Source: Tetmemena sp. SeJ-2015
Lineage: Eukaryota > Ciliophora > Spirotrichea > Sporadotrichida > Oxytrichidae
Assembly (NCBI GenBank): GCA_027382625.1
Contig: JAJKFJ010020752.1
Coordinates: forward strand, 62,001 to 126,000
Length of the DNA: 64,000 nucleotides
Direction of reading: 5' to 3'
Part shown: in pieces, positions 29,923-41,040 of the stretch
Layout of the letters: each line of letters begins with the position of its first letter
Numbering within the stretch: the first letter of the stretch is position 1
Position numbers and translations under genes: made by a program
The notes under the pieces: generated by a model
What the model was told of the DNA's origin: nothing
Databases searched by the model: none
The model's input: the letters and a program-made list of their open reading frames with translations, nothing else

Positions 29923-30834
29923 CCGGGGCCGAGGTGCTGCGCGCCCGCCATCCCCGCCTCGTGCGGGGGGGGTGGAAGATCCGGCCCGCGACGCCGCGGC
30001 TTTCTGCTGGCCCACGCCATGTCGCTGCGCCCGAGCCGGGAAAGATGCATCTGCCCGACGCGCTGACCGCACCGCAGGCAAGCGCTTATGAGGCGGCCAT
30101 CGCTGCCCGTGTCACCCGCAGACCCGTTCGCAGATCATTGGACAGCGCCTGTTCTGGGGGCGCAGTTTCCATGTGACGCAAGACACGCTCGACCCCCGCC
30201 CAGATACCGAGGCGCTGGTGGCCGAGGCACTGCGCGCGCACTATGACCGCGTGCTCGACCTTGGCACAGGGACGGGCTGCATCCTGTTGACCTTGCTGGC
30301 GGAACGGCCCGAAAGCACCGGGCTTGGCCTCGACATCTCGCCCGCCGCCCTGAGCGTTGCTGCGGGGAATGCCGATCGGCTGGGTCTTGCCCAGCGGGCG
30401 TGTTTCGCGCCCTCGGACTGGTTCGATGCTGTCGAGGGGAGCTTTGACCTGATCGTGGTCGAACCCGCCCTATATCGCTGCGGGCAAAAATGCCGGACCT
30501 CGCGCCCGAGTGCGCGAGCATGAACCGCATATCGCCCTGACCGATGGGGCCACGGGGCTGACCGCCTATCGGGCGCGATTCGCGACCTCAGGCCCCTGCC
30601 TTCCTGCGGCCATTGGCGCTTCCCTGGGGAAATCGCCCGACCCAGGGTCAGGCGGTCGCCGGGCTTTTCGCTGCCGCCGGGCTGACCGAGATCGCCATCC
30701 TGCCTAAATCTGGATGGCGCGACCGCGTCGTCGCGGCCCGCCGGGCTGAGGTGCGATCCTGCGGAAGGCCCAAGATTTCGGCGCAATTCGCCGATTTGCC
30801 CCAGAATCTCCTTGCCACACAGGTCCGCGCGTGA
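29919..30834 (+). CDS. prmC: Peptide chain release factor N5-glutamine methyltransferase PrmC (frameshifted)
   Basis: PrmC methylates the GGQ glutamine of RF1, encoded just upstream. MTGAEVLRA opens the gene at the prfA overlap. The SAM-binding region is clear: [35 protein letters not shown] and [24 protein letters not shown]; the substrate loop NPPY is seen only as [18 protein letters not shown] across an indel near 30468. [20 protein letters not shown] follows. Other indels lie near 29970, 30130, 30570 and 30640. The family stop is usually shortly after VVAARR, so the final 30 codons to 30834 may result from one more indel. Confidence 0.88.
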
Positions 30835-30985
30835 TTTAGACCGAGTATGCGGCCCGGGGTTTTGGCGCCTTTTCCGGGTCCCGACCGTCGCATCAACCTG
30901 ATCCCGCCTTGCTCTCCCCGTTGGCCCCCGCCTCTGACGGCCGGTTCGATGGGCCAAAGGCGGATCGCATTGATCAAAGGCACAG

Positions 30986-31936
30986 ATGCGCTCTTCCAAG
31001 AAACGCTCGCGTTCCAGCCAGAACCGCCCGCGCACCCTCGGCAATATCATCAACCGCGTCTTCGAAAGCTCCGGCCCCGAAGGCAAGGTGCGTGGTACGC
31101 CCCAGCAGATCATCGAGAAGTATCAGCTTCTCGCCCGTGACGCGCAATTGTCGAACGACCGCGTCGCTGCGGAAAACTTCCTGCAACACGCCGAGCATTA
31201 CACCCGCCTTCTGGGCGAGGCGCAGCGCGAAATGGCCGCCGAACAGGAGGCCCGCCAGCAGCAGTTCAACCAGAACGGCGGCAATGGCAATAACGGCAAC
31301 GGCAATGGCGGCAACCGCGACTATCGCGAGCGCGGCGAATACCGCGACCGCAATGACCGCGGCGACTTCCGCGATCCCGGCGCGCAGGACCAGCCCTCGG
31401 TCGAGGTGATGGAACCCGCCGGCGGCGATAGCGGCCTGGTGGAAACCCCCGAGGCCCGCCGCCGCGACCGCCCGCAGGGTGATCGTCAACAGGGCGAGCG
31501 GCAGCAGGGGGATCGCAATCAGGGCGAACGGCAGGGCGAACGGCAACAGGGTGAGCGCCCCCAAGGCGACCGTCCGCAAGGCGACCGTCCGCAAGGCGAA
31601 CGCAAGGAGCGTCGCGACCGCGACTTCCGCCGCGACCGGGACGAGCGTCGCCGCGCGCCCGAGACCGAGGCCCAGCCCGAACTCCCCGCCTTCATCACCG
31701 GGGCCGCCCCGGGTTTTGAAGCGCCGTCTCCGGCCCCTCGGTTGCTCCGGCCCCTGCCCGCCCCGGTCGCGGCCGAGCCTGTGGCCGAAGCGCCCGTGGC
31801 GGCCGCTGCCCCGGTTGAAGCCCAGCCGAAGCCGCGCCCAAGGCGGCAAAGCCGCGCCGGCGCCCGCAAGCCTGCGGCCGCTGCCGAGGCGGCACCTTCG
31901 GGCGATTTCGCCGGAAGCTGCGGAATAGGTCAGTAA
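30986..31936 (+). CDS. DUF4167 domain protein with long Gln/Arg/Gly-rich tail
   Basis: The N-terminal DUF4167 domain (residues 1-85) is well conserved: [73 protein letters not shown]. It is followed by a low-complexity region, asparagine/glycine-rich (residues about 95-115), then many R-E/R-D pairs and QGER/QGDR repeats (residues about 160-210), and an Ala/Pro tail. Proteins of this type occur throughout Alphaproteobacteria and are predicted nucleic-acid-binding; function is unproven. The last 70 codons probably change frame: an alternative stop at 31926-31928 (ending ISPEAAE) fits the family better. Convergent with rsmA. Confidence 0.9.
   Translation: MRSSKKRSRSSQNRPRTLGNIINRVFESSGPEGKVRGTPQQIIEKYQLLARDAQLSNDRVAAENFLQHAEHYTRLLGEAQREMAAEQEARQQQFNQNGGNGNNGNGNGGNRDYRERGEYRDRNDRGDFRDPGAQDQPSVEVMEPAGGDSGLVETPEARRRDRPQGDRQQGERQQGDRNQGERQGERQQGERPQGDRPQGDRPQGERKERRDRDFRRDRDERRRAPETEAQPELPAFITGAAPGFEAPSPAPRLLRPLPAPVAAEPVAEAPVAAAAPVEAQPKPRPRRQSRAGARKPAAAAEAAPSGDFAGSCGIGQ
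31476..31605 (+). repeat. Coding tandem repeat (QGER/QGDR units) in the DUF4167 gene
   Basis: About ten imperfect 12-18 base units of the type CAGGGCGAACGG / CAAGGCGACCGTCCG encode Q-G-E/D-R. Two units at about 31561-31590 are identical 15-mers (CAAGGCGACCGTCCG), so length variation by slippage is likely. Confidence 0.75.
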
Positions 31937-32767
31937 AGCCGCGCCAGCGCGCAAAAAAGCTTTCCAGCGAAATCTCTTCCCGCGCGGGCCGTGGGGGCAA
32001 TCCCTGCGGCCCGCAGCTTTTCCTCGACCTCCGTCCCAGACCCTTGAAGGCGACGAGCGCAGCATCTTGCGCCGCTGGTTGAAGGCCATCGCCGTGATCC
32101 GCCCCAGCACCGCCCCGTCGGCCGGATAGCGCGGTTCGGCCAGTCGGGTCAGATGCACCACCGCCGAATGCACCTTGGGCGCGGGGGTAAAGGCCTCGGG
32201 CGGCAGGTGCATGACGATCTTCGCCTCGCAGCGCCACTGGGCCAGCAGGGCAAGGCGCCCGTAATGGTCGGTCCGCGGCTTGGCGACGATCCGCTCGGCC
32301 ACCTCTTTCTGGAACATCAGCGTCAGGCTTTCCCAGAACGGCGGCCAGACGGCGGGCGTCAGCCACCGGATCAGAAGTTCGGTTCCGACGTTATAGGGCA
32401 GGTTCGCCACCACCTTGACCGGGGCGGACAGATGCGCCGCCACGTCCAGTTTCAGCGCATCGCCCAGAAGCGGCACCAGCCGCCCCGGATAATGCGCCGC
32501 GATCTCTTGCAGCGCGGGCAGGCAGCGCGGGTCCTTCTCGACCGCCAGCACCCGCCGCGCGCCTTCGGCCAACAGCCCGCGCGTCAGCCCGCCGGGGCCG
32601 GGACCCACCTCAAGCACATCGCAGCCCGACAGGTCGCCCGCCTGCCGCGCGATCTTGGCGGTCAGGTTCAGGTCGAGCAGGAAGTTCTGCCCCAACTGCT
32701 TCTTGGCGACCAGATCATGCGCGGCGATGACCTCGCGCAGGGGGGGCAAACCGTCAATCGTGGCCAT
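31930..32767 (-). CDS. rsmA: 16S rRNA (adenine1518/1519-N6) dimethyltransferase RsmA/KsgA (frameshifted at C-terminus)
   Basis: Dimethylates two adjacent adenines of 16S rRNA during 30S maturation. The reading is clean for about 230 codons: [51 protein letters not shown] (SAM motif), [32 protein letters not shown] (NLPY catalytic motif), [18 protein letters not shown] and [13 protein letters not shown]. Then indels near 32045 and 31985 lead to [14 protein letters not shown] at 31930. Start ATG 32767 chosen for MATIDGLPP; an in-frame ATG lies further upstream (MNKGRSM). Follows pdxA in the operon surA-pdxA-rsmA. Confidence 0.93.
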
Positions 32768-32829
32768 GCTTCGCCCCTTGTTCATCCTGGTCCATATGCT
32801 GCCTGGGCCGGGGCAAAGCCCCCGGGCGG

Positions 32830-33805
32830 TCACGCGGCGCGCGCCGCCGCCATATCGCGCGCCAGACGCAGCGCCGCAAGCGTGCTTGACACATCCGCCA
32901 CGCCTTGCCCGCAATGTCAAAGGCCGTGCCGTGATCGGGCGAGGTGCGGATGAAGGGCAGGCCCAGCGTCACATTCACCCCGCCATCGGAATCGAGCGTC
33001 TTGATCGGGATCAGCGCCTGATCGTGATACATGCAGACCGCCACGTCATATCCCGCCCGAACCCTGGCATGGAACATGGTGTCGGCGGGCAGAGGCCCGC
33101 GCAGGTCAAAGCCTTCGGCCGCCAGCCGGGCCAGAAGCGGGCGGATCATCCGCTCGTCTTCCCAGCCCATCGCGCCGCCTTCGCCCGCGTGGGGGTTCAG
33201 CCCCGCAACGGCGATGCGCGGTTGCGACAGCCCGAAATCGCGGATCAACCCGGCGCGGGTGATGCGGATCGTCTGTTCCAGCAGCGCCTCGGTCAGGGCC
33301 CCGGGCACCTCGGCGACCGGGATATGGATCGTCACCGGCACGACGCGCAGGTCCGGGCAGGCCAGCATCATGACCACGCGCTCCACCCCCGCCAGATGGG
33401 CGAGGTATTCGGTATGGCCGGGAAAGGCGAAATCGGCGCCATCCTTCAGCGCCTTCTTGGTGATCGGCAGGGTGCAGACCGCCGATGCCTCGCCTGCCTG
33501 AACCAGCGCGACCGCGCGGTCGATCGCGGCGATGGTACCGGCGGCATTGGCCGGAACCGGCTGCCCGGGCGGGGCGGGGGCGGCGAAACGCAGCGGCAGG
33601 ACGGGAAGCAGCGCCGGGGCACGGACAGCGCCTCCGCAGGACGCCCGATCTCCGCAATCTGCGCGCCTTCCGGCAGATGGCGCGGATCACCGATCCAGAA
33701 GAAGGGCAGGTCCGCCCCCAGGGCCGCGCGCGCCTTGACCGCAAGCTCCGGCCCGATCCCGGCCGGATCGCCAGCGGTCAGCGCAACGGGCAGGGCCATG
33801 CTCAC
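32830..33805 (-). CDS. pdxA: 4-hydroxythreonine-4-phosphate dehydrogenase PdxA (frameshifted)
   Basis: An NAD-dependent enzyme of pyridoxal-phosphate biosynthesis. [25 protein letters not shown] is the family N-terminus; after indels near 33630 and 33400-33450 the remainder reads [56 protein letters not shown] (metal His), [39 protein letters not shown] (second metal site) and [24 protein letters not shown] (third). The C-terminus ends AARAA at 32830 in another frame. The GTG at 33805 overlaps the surA stop (GTGA); ATG 33799 is the alternative start. Confidence 0.92.
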
Positions 33806-35003
33806 GGCTCGCGGATGATCGCCGCCATCCGCAGTTCTTCAAGGTAGTTGTTGGCCAAACCTTCAAGCTTGAGGTTCAGGACCTGCTCCTTGATCTGGTC
33901 GCGCGAGGGCAACGCCTCGCTGGCCGGCTCACGCGAGCACAGCATCAGAAGGCGGCGATAGCCGCTGCGGGTCAGGGCGGTGGAAATCTCGTTCAGGTCA
34001 AGCTTCGCCAGCTCCAGCCCGACATCCTGCGGATCTCGGCCATGGTCGCGGTCGACAGGGTCAGCCGGTCCTCGGGCAGCCCCTTGGCCTGGCCGTAAGG
34101 GTCATTGCACTGGTCCACCGAGATTTGATCCGGGCGATCTCGGCCGGATGGGTCCGGCAACGGGACTCGGCCCATTTCACATTGACGGCGATGGTTGCCT
34201 CCGCCCGCGCGTGCGCGCAGGAACGCACAAGGCCCGGATGAAATCGGGCCGCCCCCCCGCCAAAGGGCGCCAGCCTGCCGCCATCGCCCGGCAGGTTCGC
34301 CATCGGCAGCCAGTCCAGGCGCCCGCCTTTGGCGGCGGTCGGAGGCGGCGGATGCGCGCCGGCGGCGGGCAAGGCGCCCTCGCTGTGGATTTCCTTCGAT
34401 AGCGGTGCCAGCGCCATCGCCTATCCTCGCGGCCGGCCGGCCGGATCCCGGGTTCCGAGACCAGCAGCTTCAGCGCCTTGGGCCGGGCAAAACTGGCCAG
34501 GGCCTTGTCGACATCGGCATCGGAATCGGCCCCTGACCGCATAGCGCTGGCGCACCGCCTTGCGCCACAACAGGCCGGCCGAGACGAAATCGCGGAAGGT
34601 TTCCGCCGCGACGCCGACCTTGGCCAGTTCGCCCACGAGCTGCTCGCTCGTCAGGTTCGCGCGGCTTGCGAACTCGTTCATCCCTTCAGTCAGTTCCTGT
34701 TCCGACAGGCTGATCTTCAGGCGCTTCGCCTCGGTCAGCCGCGCTTTTCGTCGATCAAGCGCCTTCAGCGCCTCTTCCTCAAGATCGCCGGGCGCGCGCA
34801 GCACCTTCCGGAACATCGCGCGCTGCGTCACCTCCATAGCCGGTGATGACGCGGTCGCCGACATAGAGACGGGGCGCGAACAGGTCTTGCGCCAGCGCCG
34901 GGGCAATCGGCGCCACGGTGGCAGGCAGGGGGCAAGGCAAGGCAAGCATCAGGCCAAGGCCAAGCGCGGCGCGACCCGCCGGAGTGTTTGCTTTGGGTTG
35001 CAT
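33802..35003 (-). CDS. surA: SurA-type periplasmic peptidyl-prolyl isomerase/chaperone (frameshifted)
   Basis: SurA escorts outer-membrane proteins, including LptD encoded next door. MQPKANTPAGRA plus LGLGLMLALPCPLPATVAPIAPALAQ is a signal peptide; then LYVGDRVITGYEVTQRAMF (split at 34840), RAPGDLEEEALKALIDERLTEAKRL, SEQELTEGMNEFASRANLTSEQLVGELAKVGVAAETFRDFV. The C-terminal parvulin part is broken into short pieces (for example QYLASLAP-like segments not clearly readable), and the end [19 protein letters not shown] is clean at 33802. At least eight indels. One parvulin domain is expected from the length (about 400 residues). Confidence 0.82.
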
Positions 35004-35081
35004 CGAATTCCTGCCGCCTGCCATCTGCCGTTCCGGTCTCTTGCTCGTACCCCCGGTCTCGCCCACGCCGGGGGGTCCTGT

Positions 35082-37212
35082 CTAGTAACAGCGCCGCGAC
35101 GGACCCGCCGTCTTGCCGCCGCCAAAGCCGATAAGATCGACCGAAAGGCCGAAATCCGTCGTCGGGCTTACACTAGTCGAGGATGTGAAGCGACGCGAGA
35201 GCGAAAAATCGACCGCCACACAGTCATTGCGGTATTCCACACCAAAGCCCGCCAGCGTGCCCTGATCGCGGACAAAGTCATAGCGGCCCGACAGTTTGGC
35301 GGTCAGCGCCGAATTCGCCCGCCAGGCCGCGTCAAAGGCGAATTCCCGCGTCGGATCGGGGCGGTTCTCCAGCGGGTCTGCCACCGACCAGATCGCCGAG
35401 GTCGAAAGTGCAAGCTTGTCGCGGTTCAGGGTCAGCCGCATCTCGCCCTTGGTCAGGTCGAAATCGTCATCCAGCACCAGCCGGCCACTGGCGACAAAGC
35501 CGTTCTGCCAATCGACAGACAGGCCCGCCAGCCAGTCAGAGTTCAGGCCGCCCAGGCCCGAGGAGGTGCCGAACTGCCCGAAATCCTGCTCGCGATAGAC
35601 CCGGCCGATGGTCAGGCCAAGGTTCCAGCCCGCCGGGTCGTAGCGCGTCCAGGTCAGGCCGATATTGGCCCGGTGGCCATCTTCCACCGCATCCGCGCCG
35701 GGAAAGCGGTCAAGCGAGAAGAGGTTGCCCTCGTCAAACTCGACCAGCGCCGAATCCTCATTGGGGATCAGTCCCCCATTTTGCCGCGCCCAGATCAGTT
35801 GCACCACCGGCTCGATCACATGGGTCGCGCCGCTGGCGGCCACGGTCTTGACCAGGGCCAGGCGCAGTTCCACCCCCCGCCGCATGGCGCGGGTGCTTCG
35901 GCCAAAAAACGCGATCGGGCCCGATCAGTTACTGGCCTCGCGCCCAGAACCGTCGCCTTCGATCCCCCTGGGGATGAAGCTGCGCCGCCAGTCGACCGCG
36001 CCGAACCCGGCTGACATCGCGGCCATCGGCGATGTCGTCGGGGTCCGGCCCGTCGAAGGGGCTGTCGGAGGTGCGCAGATGGCTGTGGGTCTGCAACCGG
36101 AACCCGCCTTCGCCGCCCAGCGCGCCCAGCGAGAAGCGGCGATGGAAGGTCACGTCCGTCATCAGGGACGGGATCGTGTCATTATCCTCGTCATCGCGCA
36201 GGGTCTGGAAGCTGACGACGCGGGCCGAGAAAAACCCGTTGCGGCGGGTGCGCGACAGCTCGATCCGGCTGTCCAGAAGGTCGGTTCCGGAATAGCCGTA
36301 ATCCAGCAGATAGGCGTTGTCCGTTGCGGCCTGCAGCCCGAAGGTCAGCTTGAAATTGTCGGGCAGATCGAAGGCGCCATTGGCGAAGACATAGCCCCGC
36401 GTGTCGCCGGGCATCAGCCTGTCGCGGGTCAGGGCACCGTTGACCTCGATCGCTCCGTTTTCAAACGCCTGCCGGTAGCGCAGTTCGACCGTGCGGCTGC
36501 TCTTTGCGGTCAGATAGGGGGTGATCGTCAGGTCCTTGTCGGGACCAAGGGCCAGGAAATAGGGGACCTTCAGCCCGAAGCCCAGATCCGAGGTTGTGCG
36601 CATCACCGGCATCAGGAAACCGCTCGAGCGTTCCAGCGTCGGATCGGGCATCCGCAGGCGGGGGATATAGAGAATCGGCAGGCCAGCGACGCGAATGGCT
36701 GGTCGAAAAAAAGGGCCAGGGCCGCCGGGCGATGCACCACGCGGCGGGCGCGGATTTCCCAAAGCGGCGTCGGGCTGCCCTCGCAGACCTTGCAGGACGA
36801 GGCCACGACCTGGTCAAGCTCGGTGTAGCGCCCGTCGATCCGCATCGCGCTGATTGGCGGCGATCTGAAGCTGCTGGTTCAGCACAGACGCGCGCTGGTC
36901 AGAATGCCTTCGCGCATATCGCCGCAAGATCGGCCGCTGGCGGAACAGGATGGTGTGCCGCCGGCATCCGTCAGCACGATCGGGCCTTCGATCCGCAGCC
37001 TGTCAGCCCTTTGGTCATAGACCAGCCGCGAGGCACGCAGGCGCTGGCCCTGATAGAAGACCTCGACCGCACCCGAGGCGACCAGTTCATTCGCGCCGGT
37101 GATCGCCAGCCGGTCCGGACCAGCGTCCCTTGTCCTGCGCCGGCGGCGGCAGGGTCAGGCCGGACAAGGCAAGGAAGCCTGCGGTCAGAAGGGCAAGACG
37201 GCGGCGCAGCAT
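35082..37212 (-). CDS. lptD: LPS-assembly protein LptD (frameshifted)
   Basis: LptD is the outer-membrane barrel that inserts lipopolysaccharide. It starts MLRRRLALLTAGFLALSGL (signal peptide), then TGLAITGANELVASGAVEVFYQGQRLRASRLVYDQRADRLRIEGP, the periplasmic OstA domain, and MRIDGRYTELDQVVASSCKVCEGSPTPLWEIRARRVVH with the conserved Cys pair region. The barrel portion is long and fairly clean: VAGLPILYIPRLRMPDPTLERSSGFLMP, TPYLTAKSSRTVELRYRQAF, FKLTFGLQAATDNAYLLDYGY, and from 35885 HVIEPVVQLIW to DFGLSVDLIGFGGGKTAGPSRRCY. Indels near 36710, 36830-36960, 37090 and 35900. TGATG overlap with lptG. Confidence 0.95.
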
Positions 37213-38312
37213 CAGCCATCCTCCAGATGGAGCAGAAGGCCAAGCGCCAGCATCACCGCCGCAAGCGGTGGCGCCCAGGCGGCCAGTAGGATTGGAATCT
37301 GGCCGTTTTCGCCCAAGGCCTGGGCGAAGTTGCGCAGGAAGAACAGGGCAAAGCCCGAAAGCATCGCGTAAAGCACCATCTGGCCGATATTCCCGAAGCG
37401 GACATGCCGCATCGTGAAGCCCGCGGCAACCAGAACCATGGCGGTCAGCAACAAGGGCTGCGCCAGTTCCATCTGGAACCAAAGCTGATAGCTGCGGCCT
37501 GAAAAGCCCGCGCGTTCCAGGCCGGCGATGTAAGAGGGCAATTGCCAGATCGGCACCGCTGCGGGCGTGCCGAAACTGTCGCGGATCCGCTCGACCGTCA
37601 GATCCGAAGGCAGGCGCGTGCCATCGGGCCAGAGCACCGCACCCAGTTCGGGGTTCGGCGCGGTCAGGTCCCACATCTTGCCCTGGTCGATCAGCCAGGC
37701 GCCCTCGGTCAGGCGGGCGCTTGTGGCCTCGATCCGCGTGGCTGGGGTGCCTTCCTTCCCAAAGGTCAGGAAGGAAACGCCAAACAGCTCGGTCCCGTCG
37801 GTATTGGCGCGCTGCGCCTGAATGACGGTCTGGCCGTCGTCGCTGCCTTGCCGCAGCCAAAGGCCCGAATCCGAGACGGACAGAACCGATCCATCGGCGC
37901 CCTGATAGCGGGCGCGCAGATCGTCATAGGCCTTGGACGTGGCCGCGACGAGGGGGTTCAGCACGGCCACGGCGAAAAGGCCGATGGCCAGCGCGGCCAG
38001 CACGGGCGTGACCAGAAAGCGCAGACCCGACCGGCCCGCCGCCCGCACCACGACAAGTTCCGACGACCGCGCCAGGCCCAGGAAAACGGCGATAGACCCC
38101 ATGATCAGGATCAGCGGCAGGATGCGATACAGCGTCTCGGGGACGTTCAGCAGCGACAGATGCGCCGCATCCATGACCCCGGCCCCCGCGCCCGAGAACT
38201 GGCGCAATTGCTCGATCATGTCGATCAGCATCAGGATGCCGAAGAAGACCAGAAAGACCTGGCCCACGGTCCACAGGAAGCGGCGGGCGATGTAGAGCGA
38301 AGGGTCATGCAT
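37212..38312 (-). CDS. lptG: LPS export ABC transporter permease LptG
   Basis: Intact 366-codon permease of the YjgP/YjgQ family. With LptF and the ATPase LptB it extracts LPS from the inner membrane. Starts MHDPSLYIARRFLWTVGQVFLVFFGILMLIDMIEQL, then segments LYRILPLILIMGSIAVFLGLA, FLVTPVLAALAIGLFAVAVLNPLVAATSKAYDD, a periplasmic beta-jellyroll-like region (residues about 110-270) and C-terminal segments LLLTAMVLVAAGFTM, VLYAMLSGFALFFLRNFAQALG and LLAAWAPPLAAVMLALGLLLHLEDG. It overlaps lptF by eight bases and lptD by one codon, so the order lptF-lptG-lptD is translationally coupled. Confidence 0.95.
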   Translation of the reverse strand: MHDPSLYIARRFLWTVGQVFLVFFGILMLIDMIEQLRQFSGAGAGVMDAAHLSLLNVPETLYRILPLILIMGSIAVFLGLARSSELVVVRAAGRSGLRFLVTPVLAALAIGLFAVAVLNPLVAATSKAYDDLRARYQGADGSVLSVSDSGLWLRQGSDDGQTVIQAQRANTDGTELFGVSFLTFGKEGTPATRIEATSARLTEGAWLIDQGKMWDLTAPNPELGAVLWPDGTRLPSDLTVERIRDSFGTPAAVPIWQLPSYIAGLERAGFSGRSYQLWFQMELAQPLLLTAMVLVAAGFTMRHVRFGNIGQMVLYAMLSGFALFFLRNFAQALGENGQIPILLAAWAPPLAAVMLALGLLLHLEDG

Positions 38313-39418
38313 GTGCCTCCGCCGGACGCAGCCGCCTGGGCCGCTGCGCCAGCCACAGAAGCGCCAGCCCGGACAGCGTGCCCAGCACCGGGGCCGCGTA
38401 GTTGAGCGCCCACAGACTGTCATCGCGCAGGACCGCGCCGCTGGTCGCGGTGTTGACCATCTGGAGGAGGATCAGCCCGATGACCGCCCCGGCGATCTGC
38501 CGCCACAGGCCGAAACGCGATAGCCGCCCAGCATCAGGAAGCCAAAGCCCAGAAGCGGCGCGGCAAGGCCCAGAAGCGATCCGGCGATCCTGGTATGGAT
38601 CTCGGCCTGGAAGGCGCCTTCCGTCTCGCCCGTCACGCGATCAGAGCGGGGTCGGCCGACAGCAGCTCGGCAGTGGTCAATTCCTTCATCTGGCGCTTGC
38701 GGGCATCCTTGGCGCCGACCACGCCCGAAAGATCCATGGTGAAGGTGGAAAACCGCGTCAGCGCGATACGCCTTGCGTCATCGCGCGTCAGCCGCTGCGC
38801 GGCACCATCCAGCATCACCAGACGGGGCGCGGCCTCACCCCGCACCAGCAGCGCCTTGCGCGCGGTATAGACCACCCGCTCATCGGGGCTGCGCTCATCG
38901 GCCAGGAACAGGTCGTTCAGTTCGCCCAAGGGGGTGATCTCGCGGATATAGATCGTGATGCCCTTGGACGGGTGCATGAAGCGCCCTTCGTTCAGGAAAC
39001 GCGAGGTGATGTTTTCGGAAATCTCGGCGCTGCGTTCGGCCAGACGCGCCTGCGACATGGGCACCAGCAGGTTCAGCAGGACAAGCTGCATGGCGACGAC
39101 GATCGCCCCGAACCACAGCACCGGGCGGGCCAGGCGGAAGGCGGAAAAGCCCGTGGCCTGCATCCATTGGTCCTCGCGCATCAAGCGATTGATGGCATAA
39201 AGACAGGCCGCGAAGGCCGAGACGGAAGGACAAGCCGGATCACGTTGGGCACGTCAGCAGCGAGAATTCCAGGAAGCAGCGACCGATTGCCCGTCGCCGA
39301 TCAGTTGGTCGAACAGGCCGACCGCGCGGTTGACCCAATAGACGGCGACCAGCACAAGCGAGAAGAAGCCGAAAAGCGCCAGCAAATGCGACAACAGATA
39401 TCGGTCGAATCTTGCCAC
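38305..39418 (-). CDS. lptF: LPS export ABC transporter permease LptF (frameshifted)
   Basis: Partner of LptG. It begins at GTG 39418 with ARFDRYLLSHLLALFGFFSLVLVAVYWVNRAVGLFDQLIGDGQS, then after indels near 39255-39300 VIRLVLP, and after 39190 a clean block MREDQWMQATGFSAFRLARPVLWFGAIVVAMQLVLLNLLVPMSQARLAERSAEISENITSRFLNEGRF in which the cytoplasmic coupling helix and periplasmic domain are recognisable. The last segments GSLLGLAAPLLGFGFLMLGG and ALLWLAQRPRRLRPAEAHA are in shifted frames (indels near 38640, 38520). Start GTG selected because the homologous N-terminus begins exactly there. Divergent from pepA. Confidence 0.92.
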
Positions 39419-39572
39419 GCGCCGTCAGTCCCACACCAGATGTTGCGGCGGACCCTAGCGGAATTCGCCGGGGTGGAAAACTCATATCTGGCCAAGGTGG
39501 CGGGGCGGCGCTAGCTTTGCCGCCGAGAGACGGCGCGGCAGCGCGCCCCGGCCCACAGATGAAGGCACAGTC

Positions 39573-41009
39573 ATGTCGCACCCCGTCCAGATCCAGTTCC
39601 AACCCGTCGATGCCGAGGCCTTGGCAGCCAGCCGGGCGTCTTGCGGTCTTTGCGGAAGCAGGCGCCGCACTTTCGACCCCGGTCAAGCGGCTGGACAAGG
39701 CGACGCGCGGCGCGCTGGCGCGGGCGGTTGCCTCGCCCGCCTTCGAGGCGCTGAAGCCGGGCGAGGCGCTGGATCTCGGTTTCCCGGCCGGCCTTGCCGC
39801 GACTGCGCTGCATCTGGTGCGGCTGGGCAAGAAGGCCGATGCGGCGCAGGCGCGCAAGGCGGGCGCCAGCCTGGCAAGACCCATGGCGAGGCACCGCTTC
39901 TGGTTCTGGCCGAGGGTCATCCGCGTGCGCGGATATCGCCTATGGGCTGGGCGCTGCGGCCTATGACTTCCAGATCCACAAATCCGCCCGGCAAGCCGGT
40001 CGGCGCGTTACGCTGATGGTCGCAACCGAAGCCTGGCCGCCCAGGCGCCGATGCGCGGTGGCCGAAGCTCATTCTTCACCGCGATCTGGTGAACAGCCGG
40101 CCAATGTGCGACGCACCGACGATTTCGCCGCCCGTCTGGCCGCGATGCAAACTGGGTCGACGTAGATCCGAAGCGCGGATGGCCGCGCTCGGGTCGCCCT
40201 TGATTCTGGGCGTGGGGCAGGGCTCGGAAAGCCCGTCGAAAGTCGTTGTGATGCAATGGCATGGCGGCGAAAAGGGGGCGGCGCCCTTTGCGCTGGTGGG
40301 CAAGGGCGTCGTGTTCGACACGGGCGGCATTTCGATCAAGCCTGCGGGCGGGATGGAAGAGATGACGATGGACATGGGCGGCGCGGGGGTCGTGGCGGGT
40401 GTCATGCGCACGCTGGCCTTGCGCAAGGCCAAGGCCAATGTCGTCGGGCTGGTCGGTCTGGTCGAGAACATGCCGGACGGCCGCGCGCAAAGGCCGGGCG
40501 ACGTGGTCCGGTCGATGAAGGGCGACACGATCGAGGTGATCAACACCGACGCCGAGGGGCGCTTGGTTCTGGCCGATGTGCTTTGGTATGCGCAAGAGCG
40601 GTTCAAGCCGACGGGGATGATCGACCTTGCCACGTTGACGGGGGCGATCATCATCGCCTTGGGCCATGAAAACACGGGCGTTTTCTCGAATGACGACGCG
40701 TTGTGCAACGCGTTCCTCAAGGCCGCCAAGGCCGAGGGCGAGGGGGCGTGGCGCATGCCGATGGGCGATGCCTATGACGCCAAGCTGAAAAGCCGGATCG
40801 CCGATATGATGAACGTCGGCGGGCGCGATGGCGGGTCGATTACGGCGGCGCAGTTCCTGCAACGCTTCGTGAAAAAGGATGTGCCGTGGATCCACCTCGA
40901 CATCGCGGGACGGCGTTCCCCTGAAGGCGACCACCCTTCGCCCAAGGGGCGACGGCTGGGCCCGTGATGGCGCTGCCCGGGCTGATCCGCGCCCGTTCAA
41001 AGGGGCTGA
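39573..41009 (+). CDS. pepA: Leucyl (cytosol) aminopeptidase PepA, M17 (frameshifted)
   Basis: [17 protein letters not shown] opens the gene. The catalytic domain from about 40180 is clean: [62 protein letters not shown] (zinc-binding Lys/Asp), [51 protein letters not shown] ([10 protein letters not shown] signature), DLATLTGAI and [10 protein letters not shown]. The N-terminal 190 codons are broken at least five times. The last 20 codons are in another frame after 40925, with a stop at about 41007-41009. pepA upstream of holC is conserved in Proteobacteria. Confidence 0.92.
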
Positions 41010-41040
41010 GGCGCGCCCGTTTGCCCGGACGGTCGTCTTC

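Noticed and set aside
28309..30081. 590-codon minus-strand ORF opposite prfA
   Set aside because: It is the antisense shadow of the intact prfA and DUF1499 genes; no family motifs, Gly/His/Asp-rich composition typical of GC-rich shadow frames.
30974..32920. 648-codon minus-strand ORF joining rsmA with text opposite the DUF4167 gene
   Set aside because: The N-terminal part is rsmA; the long Leu/Ala/Val-rich tail is a frameshifted continuation antisense to the DUF4167 repeats, not a fusion.
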